From Glycomyces paridis (lineage in GTDB: Bacteria > Actinomycetota > Actinomycetes > Mycobacteriales > Micromonosporaceae): DNA of 64,000 nucleotides. Below the pieces are notes generated by a model. That model did not search any database. It was not told the DNA's origin and worked only from the letters and a program-made list of their open reading frames with translations. Below are positions 46,774 through 54,679 of this stretch, in pieces (the stretch's first letter is position 1; each line of letters begins with the position of its first letter). The translations under genes and the position numbers were made by a program. The stretch covers positions 110,200-174,199 of the forward strand of contig NZ_STGX01000010.1 in the NCBI RefSeq assembly GCF_004912155.1, read 5' to 3'.

Positions 46774-47919
46774 ATGAGACTCAAGACGTTCCGCACCCCG
46801 CGCTCCACTGTCATCGGTCTGGGCGCCGCGACGGCCCTCGCGGCCGTCCTCGCCGGCGGCCCGGCCTCGGCGCAGGAGGAGGACGCGGTCGAGCCGGTCA
46901 CCGGCGACATCGTCACCGCCCCCGGCCTCGAACTGCGCGGCGGCTTCGACGGGGACCGGTACGACGTGTGGGCCAACGTCCTCGGCCTCACGCCGCACGG
47001 CTCCGAGGAGACCCTCGTCGTCTACTGCATCGACATCATGACCCCGCTCGACACCGAGAGCCCCTACGCCGAGGGCCACTGGGAGGAGTCGGGCGTCGCC
47101 AACCTCGAACAGGTCCGCTGGGTCCTGTTCAACGGCTACCCGAACGTCGGCGCCGCCGACCTCATCGAGTCGGCCGGCGGCGAGGTGAACCCCGACTGGA
47201 GCGACCAGGAGACCGCCGAGGTCGCCTACGCGGGCACGCAGGCCGCCGTCTGGCACTTCACCGACGACTGGGACCTGCTGGAGGACAACCCGGTCAAGGG
47301 CGGCAACGACGGCGAGGACGAGGCCGTCCTCAAGGTCTACGAGCACCTCACCGAGGAGCCGGGCCGCGTGCCCGACCCCTCCGAGTTCACCGTGGACCTC
47401 GAAGGCGCCGACACCGCCGCCTACGAGGACGGGCGCTTCGGCCCGTACACGATCCGCTCGAACGCCGGCGCGGTCGCGCTGGAGGCCGAGGGCGCCCGCC
47501 TGGAGGACGCCGACGGCGACCCGATCGAGTCCCTTGAGGACGGCGAGGAGTTCTGGATCGTCCTCGACGAGGGCAGCGAAGAGGTCTCGATCTCCGGGAC
47601 CGCCGCCTACGACCTCCCCGTCGGCCGCGTCTTCCTCGCCACGAACGACGAGTCGCTCTCGGGCGACGCGGTCAACCCGCTCACCGCCGGGGAGTCCCAG
47701 AAGCTCATCCTCGCCCAGCCGCGCGAGGGCGAACTGCCCGCCGAATGGCGCTTCGCGCTCGACGCGCCCACCGACCGGCCCACCGAGTCCGGTCCCGCCC
47801 CGCAGCTGCCGACCACCGGTTCGAGCCTGAGCGTCGCCTTCGCCGGCGGCCTCGCGCTCCTCATCGCCGGCCTGACCGCGATGGCGTTCGCCAAGCGCCG
47901 CAAGGGCTCGGTCCACTAG
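46774..47919 (+). CDS. LPXTG-anchored Cys-Gln thioester surface protein, copy 1
   Basis: 381 aa. Signal peptide (cleavage near ASAQ, about 29). Thioester (TQXA) domain with Cys in VVYCIDI (about 84) and Gln in AGTQAAVW (about 154), the pair that forms an internal thioester able to bond covalently to surfaces. A beta-rich middle is followed by LPTTG (about 344), a membrane helix and KRRKG, a complete class sortase signal. Divergent from the decarboxylase gene across 230 bases. No sortase is encoded in the window. Confidence 0.92.
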   Translation: MRLKTFRTPRSTVIGLGAATALAAVLAGGPASAQEEDAVEPVTGDIVTAPGLELRGGFDGDRYDVWANVLGLTPHGSEETLVVYCIDIMTPLDTESPYAEGHWEESGVANLEQVRWVLFNGYPNVGAADLIESAGGEVNPDWSDQETAEVAYAGTQAAVWHFTDDWDLLEDNPVKGGNDGEDEAVLKVYEHLTEEPGRVPDPSEFTVDLEGADTAAYEDGRFGPYTIRSNAGAVALEAEGARLEDADGDPIESLEDGEEFWIVLDEGSEEVSISGTAAYDLPVGRVFLATNDESLSGDAVNPLTAGESQKLILAQPREGELPAEWRFALDAPTDRPTESGPAPQLPTTGSSLSVAFAGGLALLIAGLTAMAFAKRRKGSVH

Positions 47920-48310
47920 ACGCGACGGACGCGGGCGGGGCGCAGCGCCCCCGCCCGCTGCCGCGGGGCGGTCCGGACCACTTCCAACGGTCCGGAACCG
48001 GGCGCGCCCCGGCGGTTCACCGAAACGCCCGGCGCATGGTGCGGCCGGGACCTGGGCGAGCGATCCGCCCCGGTCCCGGCCACTTCCGTCCCACCGCTCT
48101 CTGAAAGCCGCCGCCCTTGAGGCGAAAGGCGGCCGATACCGAATCGTTATAGTGGCGCGGCTCATTCGAGCTGCGCCTTTCCCTTTGCGTCCCTGCGAAA
48201 ACCCAGCTCACAGCCGGATACGGGTCATTTGCAACCGGCAGACGGCCGCTAACGTGTCGGAAGAAGAACAAACGCGTCAATCCCTCGGATCAGCAAAGGG
48301 AAATCACAGC
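47920..48310. other. Intergenic region between thioester protein genes
   Basis: 391 bases. The left part is GC-rich with imperfect hairpins and has no T-run terminator. The right part is AT-richer, with a TATAGT hexamer at 48148-48153 as a possible -10 but no matched -35. No gene seen. Confidence 0.35.
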
Positions 48311-49429
48311 ATGATGACCAAAGCCCTGAAAGGGACGCTGGCCGCTGCCGCAGGCCTCGCGCTCGCACTCGGCGGAGCGGCCGCAGGCCACGCGCAGGAC
48401 GGCGACAACGGCGCCTCCGGCTCCGTCGGCTACGAGAGCGGCATCCTCCTCAACGGCCAACTGAACGGCAGCGCGTACGACGTCGAGGCGAAGATGCGCT
48501 ACATCGACCTCGGCGACGGGGAGCAGCGCACCGTCTACTGCATCCAGATCGAGGTCGGCTTCGAAGAGGAGCTCACCCACGAGGAGCGCCCCTGGGACCA
48601 AGCCGCCGTCGACGACCCCGCCGCCCTCCCGGAGGTGCTCGGCGTCCTCGTCAACGGTTACAACGGCACCAACGCCGGCGCGATCATCGACGCCGCCGGT
48701 GCCGGCAGCGACGCCGAGGACCCCTTCGACGGCTACACCGCCGACCAGGTCGCCTACGCGGGCACCCAGGCCGCCATCTGGACCCTCACCGACGGCTGGG
48801 CCTCCCGGACCGGCGACCCGACCGGCGGCGGATCCGGCGCCGACACGGCCGTCGCCCTCGTCATGAACTACCTCCTCGACAACTCCCCGCCCGTCGACGA
48901 GCCCGACTTCGAGCCCTACTTCGAGATCGACGAGACCGCCGCGGCCGCCGAAGGCACCACCGTCGGCCCCTACACCGTCGACACCAACCTCGACGGCCTC
49001 ACCTTCGCCCAGCCCGAAGGCGCCAAAGTCGTGGACGAGAACGGCGAGGAGGTCACCGAGTTCACCGACGACCTGACCTTCTACGTCGAGCTCTCCGAAG
49101 CCGCCAGCACCACCGTCACCCTCGTGACCGACACGTTCACCTGGACGATCCCCGCCGGGCGCACCTTCGTCCCGGTCGAGGGCGGCGAAGACGTCCCCGG
49201 CCAGCGCCTCATCCTCGCCGAGCAGCACACCGAGGAGTACACCGCGGACTTCGACCTCGAGATCACCGTCGAAGCGGTGCCCTCCGAGTCGCCCAAGCCG
49301 CAGCTCCCCGTCACCGGCTCCAGCCTGACCACCGTCGCCTCCGTCGGCGGCGCGGTCCTGCTCGCCGGCATCGTCGCGATGGTGCTCATGCGCCGCCGCC
49401 GCGCCGCCAACTGGGGCTCCGAGGCTTAA
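48311..49429 (+). CDS. LPXTG-anchored Cys-Gln thioester surface protein, copy 2
   Basis: 372 aa from MMTKALKGTLAA. Signal peptide cleaved near AGHAQ. Thioester domain with Cys in TVYCIQI (about 77) and Gln in AGTQAAIW (about 152). A middle domain follows, then LPVTG (about 332), a membrane helix and RRRRAA. A paralogue of the previous gene with the same domain order but strongly diverged sequence. Earlier in-frame codons to 48152 are not coding-like. Confidence 0.92.
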   Translation: MMTKALKGTLAAAAGLALALGGAAAGHAQDGDNGASGSVGYESGILLNGQLNGSAYDVEAKMRYIDLGDGEQRTVYCIQIEVGFEEELTHEERPWDQAAVDDPAALPEVLGVLVNGYNGTNAGAIIDAAGAGSDAEDPFDGYTADQVAYAGTQAAIWTLTDGWASRTGDPTGGGSGADTAVALVMNYLLDNSPPVDEPDFEPYFEIDETAAAAEGTTVGPYTVDTNLDGLTFAQPEGAKVVDENGEEVTEFTDDLTFYVELSEAASTTVTLVTDTFTWTIPAGRTFVPVEGGEDVPGQRLILAEQHTEEYTADFDLEITVEAVPSESPKPQLPVTGSSLTTVASVGGAVLLAGIVAMVLMRRRRAANWGSEA

Positions 49430-49453
49430 CACCGCGAGAACACTGCGAGAACC

Positions 49454-49490
49454 GCCACACGCCCGCTGGTCAGACCGGCGGGCGTGTGGC
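49454..49490. terminator. Hairpin after second thioester gene
   Basis: 17-bp near-perfect stem starting GCCACACGCCCGC with loop CAG. No T run. A promoter for the next unit overlaps its right arm. Confidence 0.7.
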
Positions 49491-49501
49491 ATACTTGCGG
49501 C

Positions 49502-49570
49502 GTGACTCAGAGCGCGCGATTTTACCTTTACTACGGCCGGAACCGTCCGAGCCGTAGGTCGTCGCGCTGA
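49502..49570 (+). CDS. Aromatic leader peptide upstream of chorismate mutase
   Basis: 22 codons plus TGA: GTG start, residues MTQSARFYLYYGRNRPSRRS then SR. Four of residues 7-11 are Phe or Tyr (F-Y-L-Y-Y), far above chance for a GC-rich genome. A CATACT -10 (49490-49495) with TGGTCA -35 (49467-49472, 17-base spacer) would start transcription at or next to the GTG, so the leader may be translated without a ribosome site. Its position before an intrinsic terminator and an aromatic-pathway gene fits transcription attenuation. Confidence 0.75.
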   Translation: MTQSARFYLYYGRNRPSRRSSR

Positions 49571-49611
49571 ACACCGACCTACTGCCCCGGGCGAACCGCC
49601 CGGGGTTTTTT
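49533..49611 (+). promoter_or_regulatory. Attenuator: alternative stems and intrinsic terminator
   Basis: Segment CTACGGC (49531-49537) can pair with GCCGTAG (49551-49557). The overlapping GTAGGTCG (49554-49561) can instead pair with CGACCTAC (49575-49582). A terminator follows: stem CCCCGGGCG/CGCCCGGGG (49585-49605) and TTTTTT (49606-49611). Competing stems over the aromatic codons plus a strong terminator are the layout of ribosome-mediated attenuation. How the terminator is disrupted is not obvious from these pairings. Confidence 0.72.
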
Positions 49612-49698
49612 GTCGCCTGGGCACATTGACGGCTCGCAAGCTTCGCCGAGAGCTGGCCGCCCGGAGTTCGATCCGCATCGCACTTAGGAGAAGCCCTG

Positions 49699-49968
49699 AT
49701 GACCGCCACCACGTCGCCTGAAGTCGTCACCGACGACCTCAACGAGCTGCGCACCGAGATCGACGGCCTCGACGCCGAGATCCTCCGCCTCTGGCAGCGC
49801 CGCGCCGAGGTCTCCAAGACCATCGGCGAGATCCGCATGGCCAACGGCGGCACCCGCCTCGTCCTCGACCGCGAACGCGCCATCCTGGAGAAGTACCGCG
49901 CCGCTCTCGGCGACGACGGCATCCAGATCGCCATGCTCATCCTGAGAGCCGGCAGAGGCCCCCTCTAA
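49699..49968 (+). CDS. Chorismate mutase (AroQ type II)
   Basis: 89 aa all-helical AroQ-type chorismate mutase: LNELRTEIDGLDAEILRLWQRRAEVSKTIGEIR, with the Arg/Lys active-site pattern (R of LR, R of RRAEVSK, K) and a C-terminal helix. It converts chorismate to prephenate for Phe and Tyr synthesis. ATG preceded by TAGGAGAA, 88 bases after the attenuator terminator. Length matches free-standing actinobacterial enzymes. Confidence 0.93.
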   Translation: MTATTSPEVVTDDLNELRTEIDGLDAEILRLWQRRAEVSKTIGEIRMANGGTRLVLDRERAILEKYRAALGDDGIQIAMLILRAGRGPL

Positions 49969-50028
49969 GACGTTTCAGCCCTGCCGCGCCGGAGGATGTC
50001 GTACCCGGCGCGGCATAATTGAGGGCCT

Positions 50029-52266
50029 ATGAATGACGCAGCGCAGGCACTACTGACCGGTCTCAACGAACCGCAACGCCAAGCCGTCGAGCACGCCGGA
50101 TCACCGCTGCTCATCGTCGCCGGAGCGGGCTCGGGCAAGACCCGGGTCCTCACCCACCGCATCGCCTACCTCCTGGCCGAACGCGGCGCCCACCCCGGCG
50201 AGATCCTCGCGATCACCTTCACGAACAAGGCCGCCGCCGAGATGCGCGAACGCGTCGAAGGCCTCATCGGCCCCCGCTCGCGCGCCATGTGGGTCCTCAC
50301 CTTCCACTCCGCGTGCCTGCGCATCCTGCGCCGCGAGGCCCACCGACTCGGCTGGAAGCCCAGCTTCACCATCTACGACACCGACGACGCCCGGCGGCTG
50401 CTCACCCAGATCGTCAAGGACCTCGGCCTCGACTCCAAGAAGCACTCCCCGCGCTGGCTCGCCGCCGAGATCTCCCGGCTCAAGAACGAGCTCATCGGCC
50501 CCGACCGGGCCGCCGCCGCGGCCGACGACGCCCGGGCCGCCCTCGTCGCCGACGTGTACGCCCAGTACGACGAGCGCCTGCGCCTCGCCCAGGCCGTCGA
50601 CTTCGACGACATCATCGGCGCCACCGTCAAGCTCTTCCGCGAGTTCCCCGAGGTCGCCCGCTCCTACCGGCTCCGGTTCCGCCACGTCATGGTCGACGAG
50701 TACCAGGACACCAACCACGCCCAGTACACGCTCGTGCGCGAACTCGTGGGCACCGGCGACGACAAGTCCGAACTGTGCGTCGTCGGCGACGCCGACCAGT
50801 CGATCTACGCCTTCCGCGGCGCCACGATCCGCAACATCATCGAGTTCGAACGCGACTTCCCCGACGCCAAGACGATCCTCCTGGAGCAGAACTACCGCTC
50901 CACGCAGACGATCCTCGACGCCGCCAACGGGGTCATCCGCAACAACACCGAGCGCGGGCGCGAGAAGCGGCTGTGGAGCGACGAGGGCACCGGCTCGGCC
51001 ATCCTCGGCCACACCGGCGACAACGAGCACGACGAGGCCGCGTGGGTCGCCGGCCGCATCGACGAACTCGTGGACGACAAGGAGACGAGCTTCGGCGACA
51101 CCGCGATCTTCTACCGAACCAACGCCCAGTCCCGCGCGTTCGAAGAGGTGTTCGTGCGCCGCGGCATCCCCTACAAGGTCGTCGGCGGCGTGCGCTTCTA
51201 CGAGCGCAAAGAGGTCCGCGACATGCTCGCCTACCTCAAGCTCACGGCGAACCCCGACGACACGGTCTCGGCGATGCGGGTCGTCAACGTGCCCAAACGC
51301 GGCGTCGGCGACCGCGCGGTCGCCGAGGTCGAAGCGCTCGCGGCGCGGCTGCGCATCAGCTTCCCGGCCGCGCTCCACCGCGTGGACGAGGCCCCCGGGG
51401 TCTCCGGACGCGCCCGCACCGGCATCAAGCGGTTCTGCGAGATCGTGGACGAGGCCACCGCGCTGGCGGGCACCGCGCCGCCGGAGGAGGTGCTCGACAA
51501 GCTCATCGCCGACACCGGGTACCTCGAAGGGCTGGAGCAGTCCACCGACCCGAGGGACGAGGGCCGGGTGGAGAACCTCCAGGAGCTCGTCGCCGTCGCC
51601 CACGAGTTCACCGAACAGGTGGTGCGCGGCACCGTCGAGGACGACGAGGCCGAACTGAACGCGGACGTGCCGTCCTTCCTGGAGCACGTCGCGCTCGTCT
51701 CGGACGCCGACTCGATCCCCGACCCCGAGGCCGAGGAGGGCGGGGTCGTCACCCTCATGACCCTGCACACCGCCAAGGGCCTGGAGTTCGACACGGTGTT
51801 CCTCACGGGTCTCGACGACGGCCTGTTCCCGCACGAGCGGTCGATGAACAAGCCCGGGGACCTGGAGGAGGAGCGGCGCCTGGCGTACGTGGGCCTCACC
51901 CGGGCGCGCAAGCACCTGCACCTGACGCGGGCGGGCACGCGGAACATCTTCGGGCAGCCGGAGTACTACGCGGCGAGCCGGTTCCTCGCCGAGATCCCCG
52001 GCGACCTCGTCAAGTGGTCGGAGTCGGCGCCGCCGCCGCGCGTGGTCAAGTCGAAGTCGCCCTCGTTCGGGCAGCCGATCGTGGTGCGCAACGCCGCCGA
52101 CGTGCCCGCGCTCGACGTCGGCGACCGGGTCAGCCACGACAAGTGGGGGCTCGGGCGCGTCGTGGAGCTCAAGGGGGCCGGGCCGCGGGCCCAGGCCCGC
52201 ATCGACTTCGGCGACGGCGAACCCAAATGGGTGATCCTGCGGCTGGCGCCGATCAGCAAGCTGTGA
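50029..52266 (+). CDS. pcrA: ATP-dependent DNA helicase PcrA/UvrD
   Basis: 745 aa SF1A helicase. Walker A GAGSGKTRVL (about 33), motif Ia ITFTNKAAAEM, motif II VDEYQDTN, motif III GDADQSIYAFRGA, motif IV QNYRST, motif V TLHTAKGLEFDTVF and motif VI YVGLTRARKHL. The C-terminal PcrA tail (VGDRVSHDKWGLGRVVEL) is the Tudor-like fold that contacts RNA polymerase. A CATAAT hexamer (50014-50019) lies so close to the ATG that the mRNA may be nearly leaderless. Works in nucleotide excision repair and replication. Confidence 0.96.
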   Translation: MNDAAQALLTGLNEPQRQAVEHAGSPLLIVAGAGSGKTRVLTHRIAYLLAERGAHPGEILAITFTNKAAAEMRERVEGLIGPRSRAMWVLTFHSACLRILRREAHRLGWKPSFTIYDTDDARRLLTQIVKDLGLDSKKHSPRWLAAEISRLKNELIGPDRAAAAADDARAALVADVYAQYDERLRLAQAVDFDDIIGATVKLFREFPEVARSYRLRFRHVMVDEYQDTNHAQYTLVRELVGTGDDKSELCVVGDADQSIYAFRGATIRNIIEFERDFPDAKTILLEQNYRSTQTILDAANGVIRNNTERGREKRLWSDEGTGSAILGHTGDNEHDEAAWVAGRIDELVDDKETSFGDTAIFYRTNAQSRAFEEVFVRRGIPYKVVGGVRFYERKEVRDMLAYLKLTANPDDTVSAMRVVNVPKRGVGDRAVAEVEALAARLRISFPAALHRVDEAPGVSGRARTGIKRFCEIVDEATALAGTAPPEEVLDKLIADTGYLEGLEQSTDPRDEGRVENLQELVAVAHEFTEQVVRGTVEDDEAELNADVPSFLEHVALVSDADSIPDPEAEEGGVVTLMTLHTAKGLEFDTVFLTGLDDGLFPHERSMNKPGDLEEERRLAYVGLTRARKHLHLTRAGTRNIFGQPEYYAASRFLAEIPGDLVKWSESAPPPRVVKSKSPSFGQPIVVRNAADVPALDVGDRVSHDKWGLGRVVELKGAGPRAQARIDFGDGEPKWVILRLAPISKL

Positions 52267-52270
52267 GCGC

Positions 52271-53038
52271 TCAGCGCAGGTCGAGCCCGGCCTCGGCGAG
52301 GTAGCCGAGGGGCTCGACCGGCCTGCCGTCCACATGCACCTCGAAGTGGACGTGGGAGCCGAAGGAGAAGCCGGTGTTCCCGGCGTGGGAGATGAGGTCG
52401 CCCGCGTCCACCCACTGTCCGACCTGGACGTCGACCGCGGAGTTGTGCGCGTAGTACGTCTCCAGTCCGTCCCCGTGGTCGATGATGACGAGGTTCCCGA
52501 ACCCGGACTCCCAGCCGGCGTGCTTGACCGTCCCGGGATAGGCCGCGTAGACCGGGTCGCCGGTCTCGGCGTCGAAGTCGACGCCGTTGTGGTTGCGGCC
52601 CCAGCGCTCCCCGAACAGGGAGGTGATGGTGATCTGGTCGAGCATCGGCGTCCACTCGATCTGCGGGCCCTGCGCGGTGACCGGCGAGGTCCGTCCGGTC
52701 TGGACGACCTCGCCCGGCGCGCCGGTCCCCAGCGGCGCGGCGGACTCGTCCCCGCGGGACTCGGGGACGCTCGCCTCGGCGGCGAGCGCGGCGATGTCGG
52801 CGACCGCCTGCGAGGAGCCGTGCCGCTCCTCGGCGGGCAGCCCGGCGGTCGTGGCCATGGCGACGATGGAGGCGCCGGCGACCGCGGACCCGACGACCGC
52901 GGTGTAGCGGCGCTGGGACCCGGCCAGGAGCGGCGCGAGCTCTGCCGCGAACGTGGCCCGGTGCTGGCCCCTCGTTCGGTGCGGCCGGTCGGCGTGGCGC
53001 CTGATGGTTCGGGCGACCGCCGGTCCGTGGTCGGACAC
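52271..53038 (-). CDS. M23-family peptidoglycan endopeptidase, membrane-anchored
   Basis: 255 aa from the GTG behind GGGAGGAAAGA; the longer frame has no ribosome site. A basic N-terminal cytosolic part (about 45 residues), one helix (VVGSAVAGASIVAMA), then the LytM/M23 domain with zinc ligands HNGVDFD and HVHFEV and the catalytic YYAHNS. It should cut peptide cross-links outside the membrane. Convergent with pcrA, only four bases between stops. I looked for a ydaO riboswitch upstream and saw none. Confidence 0.9.
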   Translation of the reverse strand: MSDHGPAVARTIRRHADRPHRTRGQHRATFAAELAPLLAGSQRRYTAVVGSAVAGASIVAMATTAGLPAEERHGSSQAVADIAALAAEASVPESRGDESAAPLGTGAPGEVVQTGRTSPVTAQGPQIEWTPMLDQITITSLFGERWGRNHNGVDFDAETGDPVYAAYPGTVKHAGWESGFGNLVIIDHGDGLETYYAHNSAVDVQVGQWVDAGDLISHAGNTGFSFGSHVHFEVHVDGRPVEPLGYLAEAGLDLR

Positions 53039-53219
53039 TCTTTCCTCCCGCTCGACGGAGCGCTCAGAGGACGGGGTCGCGGGGCCGGGCCGCGGGGCGG
53101 CGGGGCTCCGGGGGGCCGTCCGTGAGCGTGGCAACCGGGACACACTAACGCCGCGTCCGCCGGGCGGGCGAGATTCGTCACCGCCCGGCGTGTCTCGACA
53201 TTCGCGACATACCGAACGA

Positions 53220-54191
53220 CTATGGGCGGGCGTCGAGGAGGGCCTTGGACTCGGTGAAGATCCGCACGATCTCGGGGCGGACCTCGGCGCGCTCGGTCAG
53301 CGGCGCGGCCCACGGCACGCGCAGCGGCGACTCGGCGCCGTCCACGGCGGCGGCGAAGTCGGCGCCCTCGCCGTCGAAGCCGGTCATGCGCGCCGACTCC
53401 GCTGCGGGCAGACCGCCCGCGCCGCGGCAGATGACGAGCGTGTCGGCCGCGTGGTCGGTGTTCATGTGGTGGCAGATCTGCGCGATCACCTTCGGGTCGA
53501 ACGGGTTCGCGCCCAGGTTCGCGCCGAGCTCGGCGAGCATCGCCCCGTTGTGGTCGTAGGCGAGGAGGACCTCTTCGATGACGCGCTCGCGCTCGTCCTC
53601 GGGCAGGTCGACCGCGTCGAGCCGGGAGCGGTACTCCTCCTTGAACGCCTTGGGGCTCGCGATCCCCTCGAAGACGTAGAAGCCCGCGCCCAGGCCCTCG
53701 AAGCCGTAGTTGCGCCGCGCGGCCTTCCCGAAGGCCTGGCCGCCGGAGAGGTCGCCGAGGTAGCGGGTGTAGGCGTGGGCGATGTACCCGCCGGGGGTCG
53801 CGGCGGCCTCCTCGACGCGGGCGGCGTAGGCCGCGGTCGCGGGGAGCGGCTCGACGCCCGAGCGCCACTTCGGTCCCATGAGGAACGCCAGGTCGGCCTC
53901 GATCGCGTCCAGGCGCGCGAGCTCGGCGAACACGAACGGGCCCGCCACCGGGTCGCCCTCGTGGCGCTCGGCCGCGGCCTCGATGGCCGCGTAGACGAAG
54001 TACTGCTGCGCGTGCCAGCGGGTGTAGTCGCCGAGGCTGAGGGAGCCGTCGAAGAGCCGGTCGAACAGGCCGGGCACCCCGTCGGCCTCGTCGGCGGAAG
54101 GGTCGAGACCCTGATGGCGCGACCAGGAGGCCTCGCGTATCCGGGTCGAGAAGGGGAGCGGCCCGGCGGGCGCGGCGGTGTCGGCAGGCAT
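53220..54191 (-). CDS. Biliverdin-producing heme oxygenase with DUF2470 domain
   Basis: 323 aa from the ATG behind AAGGAAA. Heme oxygenase domain (about 10-220) with proximal His in REASWSRHQ (about 26), GDYTRWHAQQYFVY and the distal-helix signature TRYLGDLSGGQAFG. The C-terminal DUF2470 domain (NPFDPKVIAQICHHMNTDHAADTLVICR) is the HugZ-like tail. It releases iron, CO and biliverdin from heme. An iron box 38 bases upstream indicates repression when iron is ample. Confidence 0.93.
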   Translation of the reverse strand: MPADTAAPAGPLPFSTRIREASWSRHQGLDPSADEADGVPGLFDRLFDGSLSLGDYTRWHAQQYFVYAAIEAAAERHEGDPVAGPFVFAELARLDAIEADLAFLMGPKWRSGVEPLPATAAYAARVEEAAATPGGYIAHAYTRYLGDLSGGQAFGKAARRNYGFEGLGAGFYVFEGIASPKAFKEEYRSRLDAVDLPEDERERVIEEVLLAYDHNGAMLAELGANLGANPFDPKVIAQICHHMNTDHAADTLVICRGAGGLPAAESARMTGFDGEGADFAAAVDGAESPLRVPWAAPLTERAEVRPEIVRIFTESKALLDARP

Positions 54192-54228
54192 GGGCGGTTT
54201 CCTTATCGAACGGCGAACGGGGGAGGAG

Positions 54229-54247
54229 TAAGGTAAGGCTAACCTAC
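54229..54247 (-). promoter_or_regulatory. DtxR/IdeR iron box
   Basis: TAAGGTAAGGCTAACCTAC matches 16 of 19 positions of the DtxR/IdeR consensus TTAGGTTAGGCTAACCTAA. It lies upstream of the heme oxygenase start, inside the 271-base gap to the small peptide gene. The rest of that gap has no other clear element. Confidence 0.88.
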
Positions 54248-54462
54248 ATGACTGCTCGATGTGACGCGAGCGAACTCCCGACCCGTCAGCGACCGCCTGC
54301 GACCCATCGGCGAGAATGTTGTGAACCGCACCCGGTGGTGCGGCCAACCAGAAAGAGCGCGAGAATCACGGTCGCAAGCCTTCCCTACCGCGATCCGACT
54401 GTGGCAACATTGGCTCAACTGGTCCCCTTGACAGCACGTACTCACACCTCACGGGAGGCCTC

Positions 54463-54648
54463 GTGAAACCGGTCAGACTCTTCAAGCGACTCGGCGCCAT
54501 CGCGGCGACGGGCCTCATTGCGCTCGGCATCATCGCCGGAACCGCGTCCGCGGCCGCCGCCGGAGGGGTGTCCGGGGAGATCAACTCCGCGTCCGCCCCC
54601 AGCGAACCGGTCGTCTACTCGACGTCCGTCTCGGGCGAGATCAACTAA
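54463..54648 (+). CDS. Tiny secreted peptide with repeated VSGEIN
   Basis: 61 aa, GTG start behind GGGAGG. Basic N-terminus and a strong hydrophobic signal (GLIALGIIAGTASA, cleavage about residue 32), leaving a mature peptide of about 29 residues that begins and ends with SGEIN (AAGGVSGEINSAS..STSVSGEIN). No family recognised. It ends 31 bases before the GGDEF/EAL gene and is probably co-transcribed with it. Possibly a signalling or envelope peptide; this is inference. Confidence 0.65.
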   Translation: MKPVRLFKRLGAIAATGLIALGIIAGTASAAAAGGVSGEINSASAPSEPVVYSTSVSGEIN

Positions 54649-54679
54649 CGACCGAGAGCCCGGACATGGTCGACGTGCG

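Noticed and set aside
53039-53219. ydaO/c-di-AMP riboswitch upstream of the M23 peptidase
   Set aside because: The 181-base gap has no recognisable ydaO core and is short for that element.
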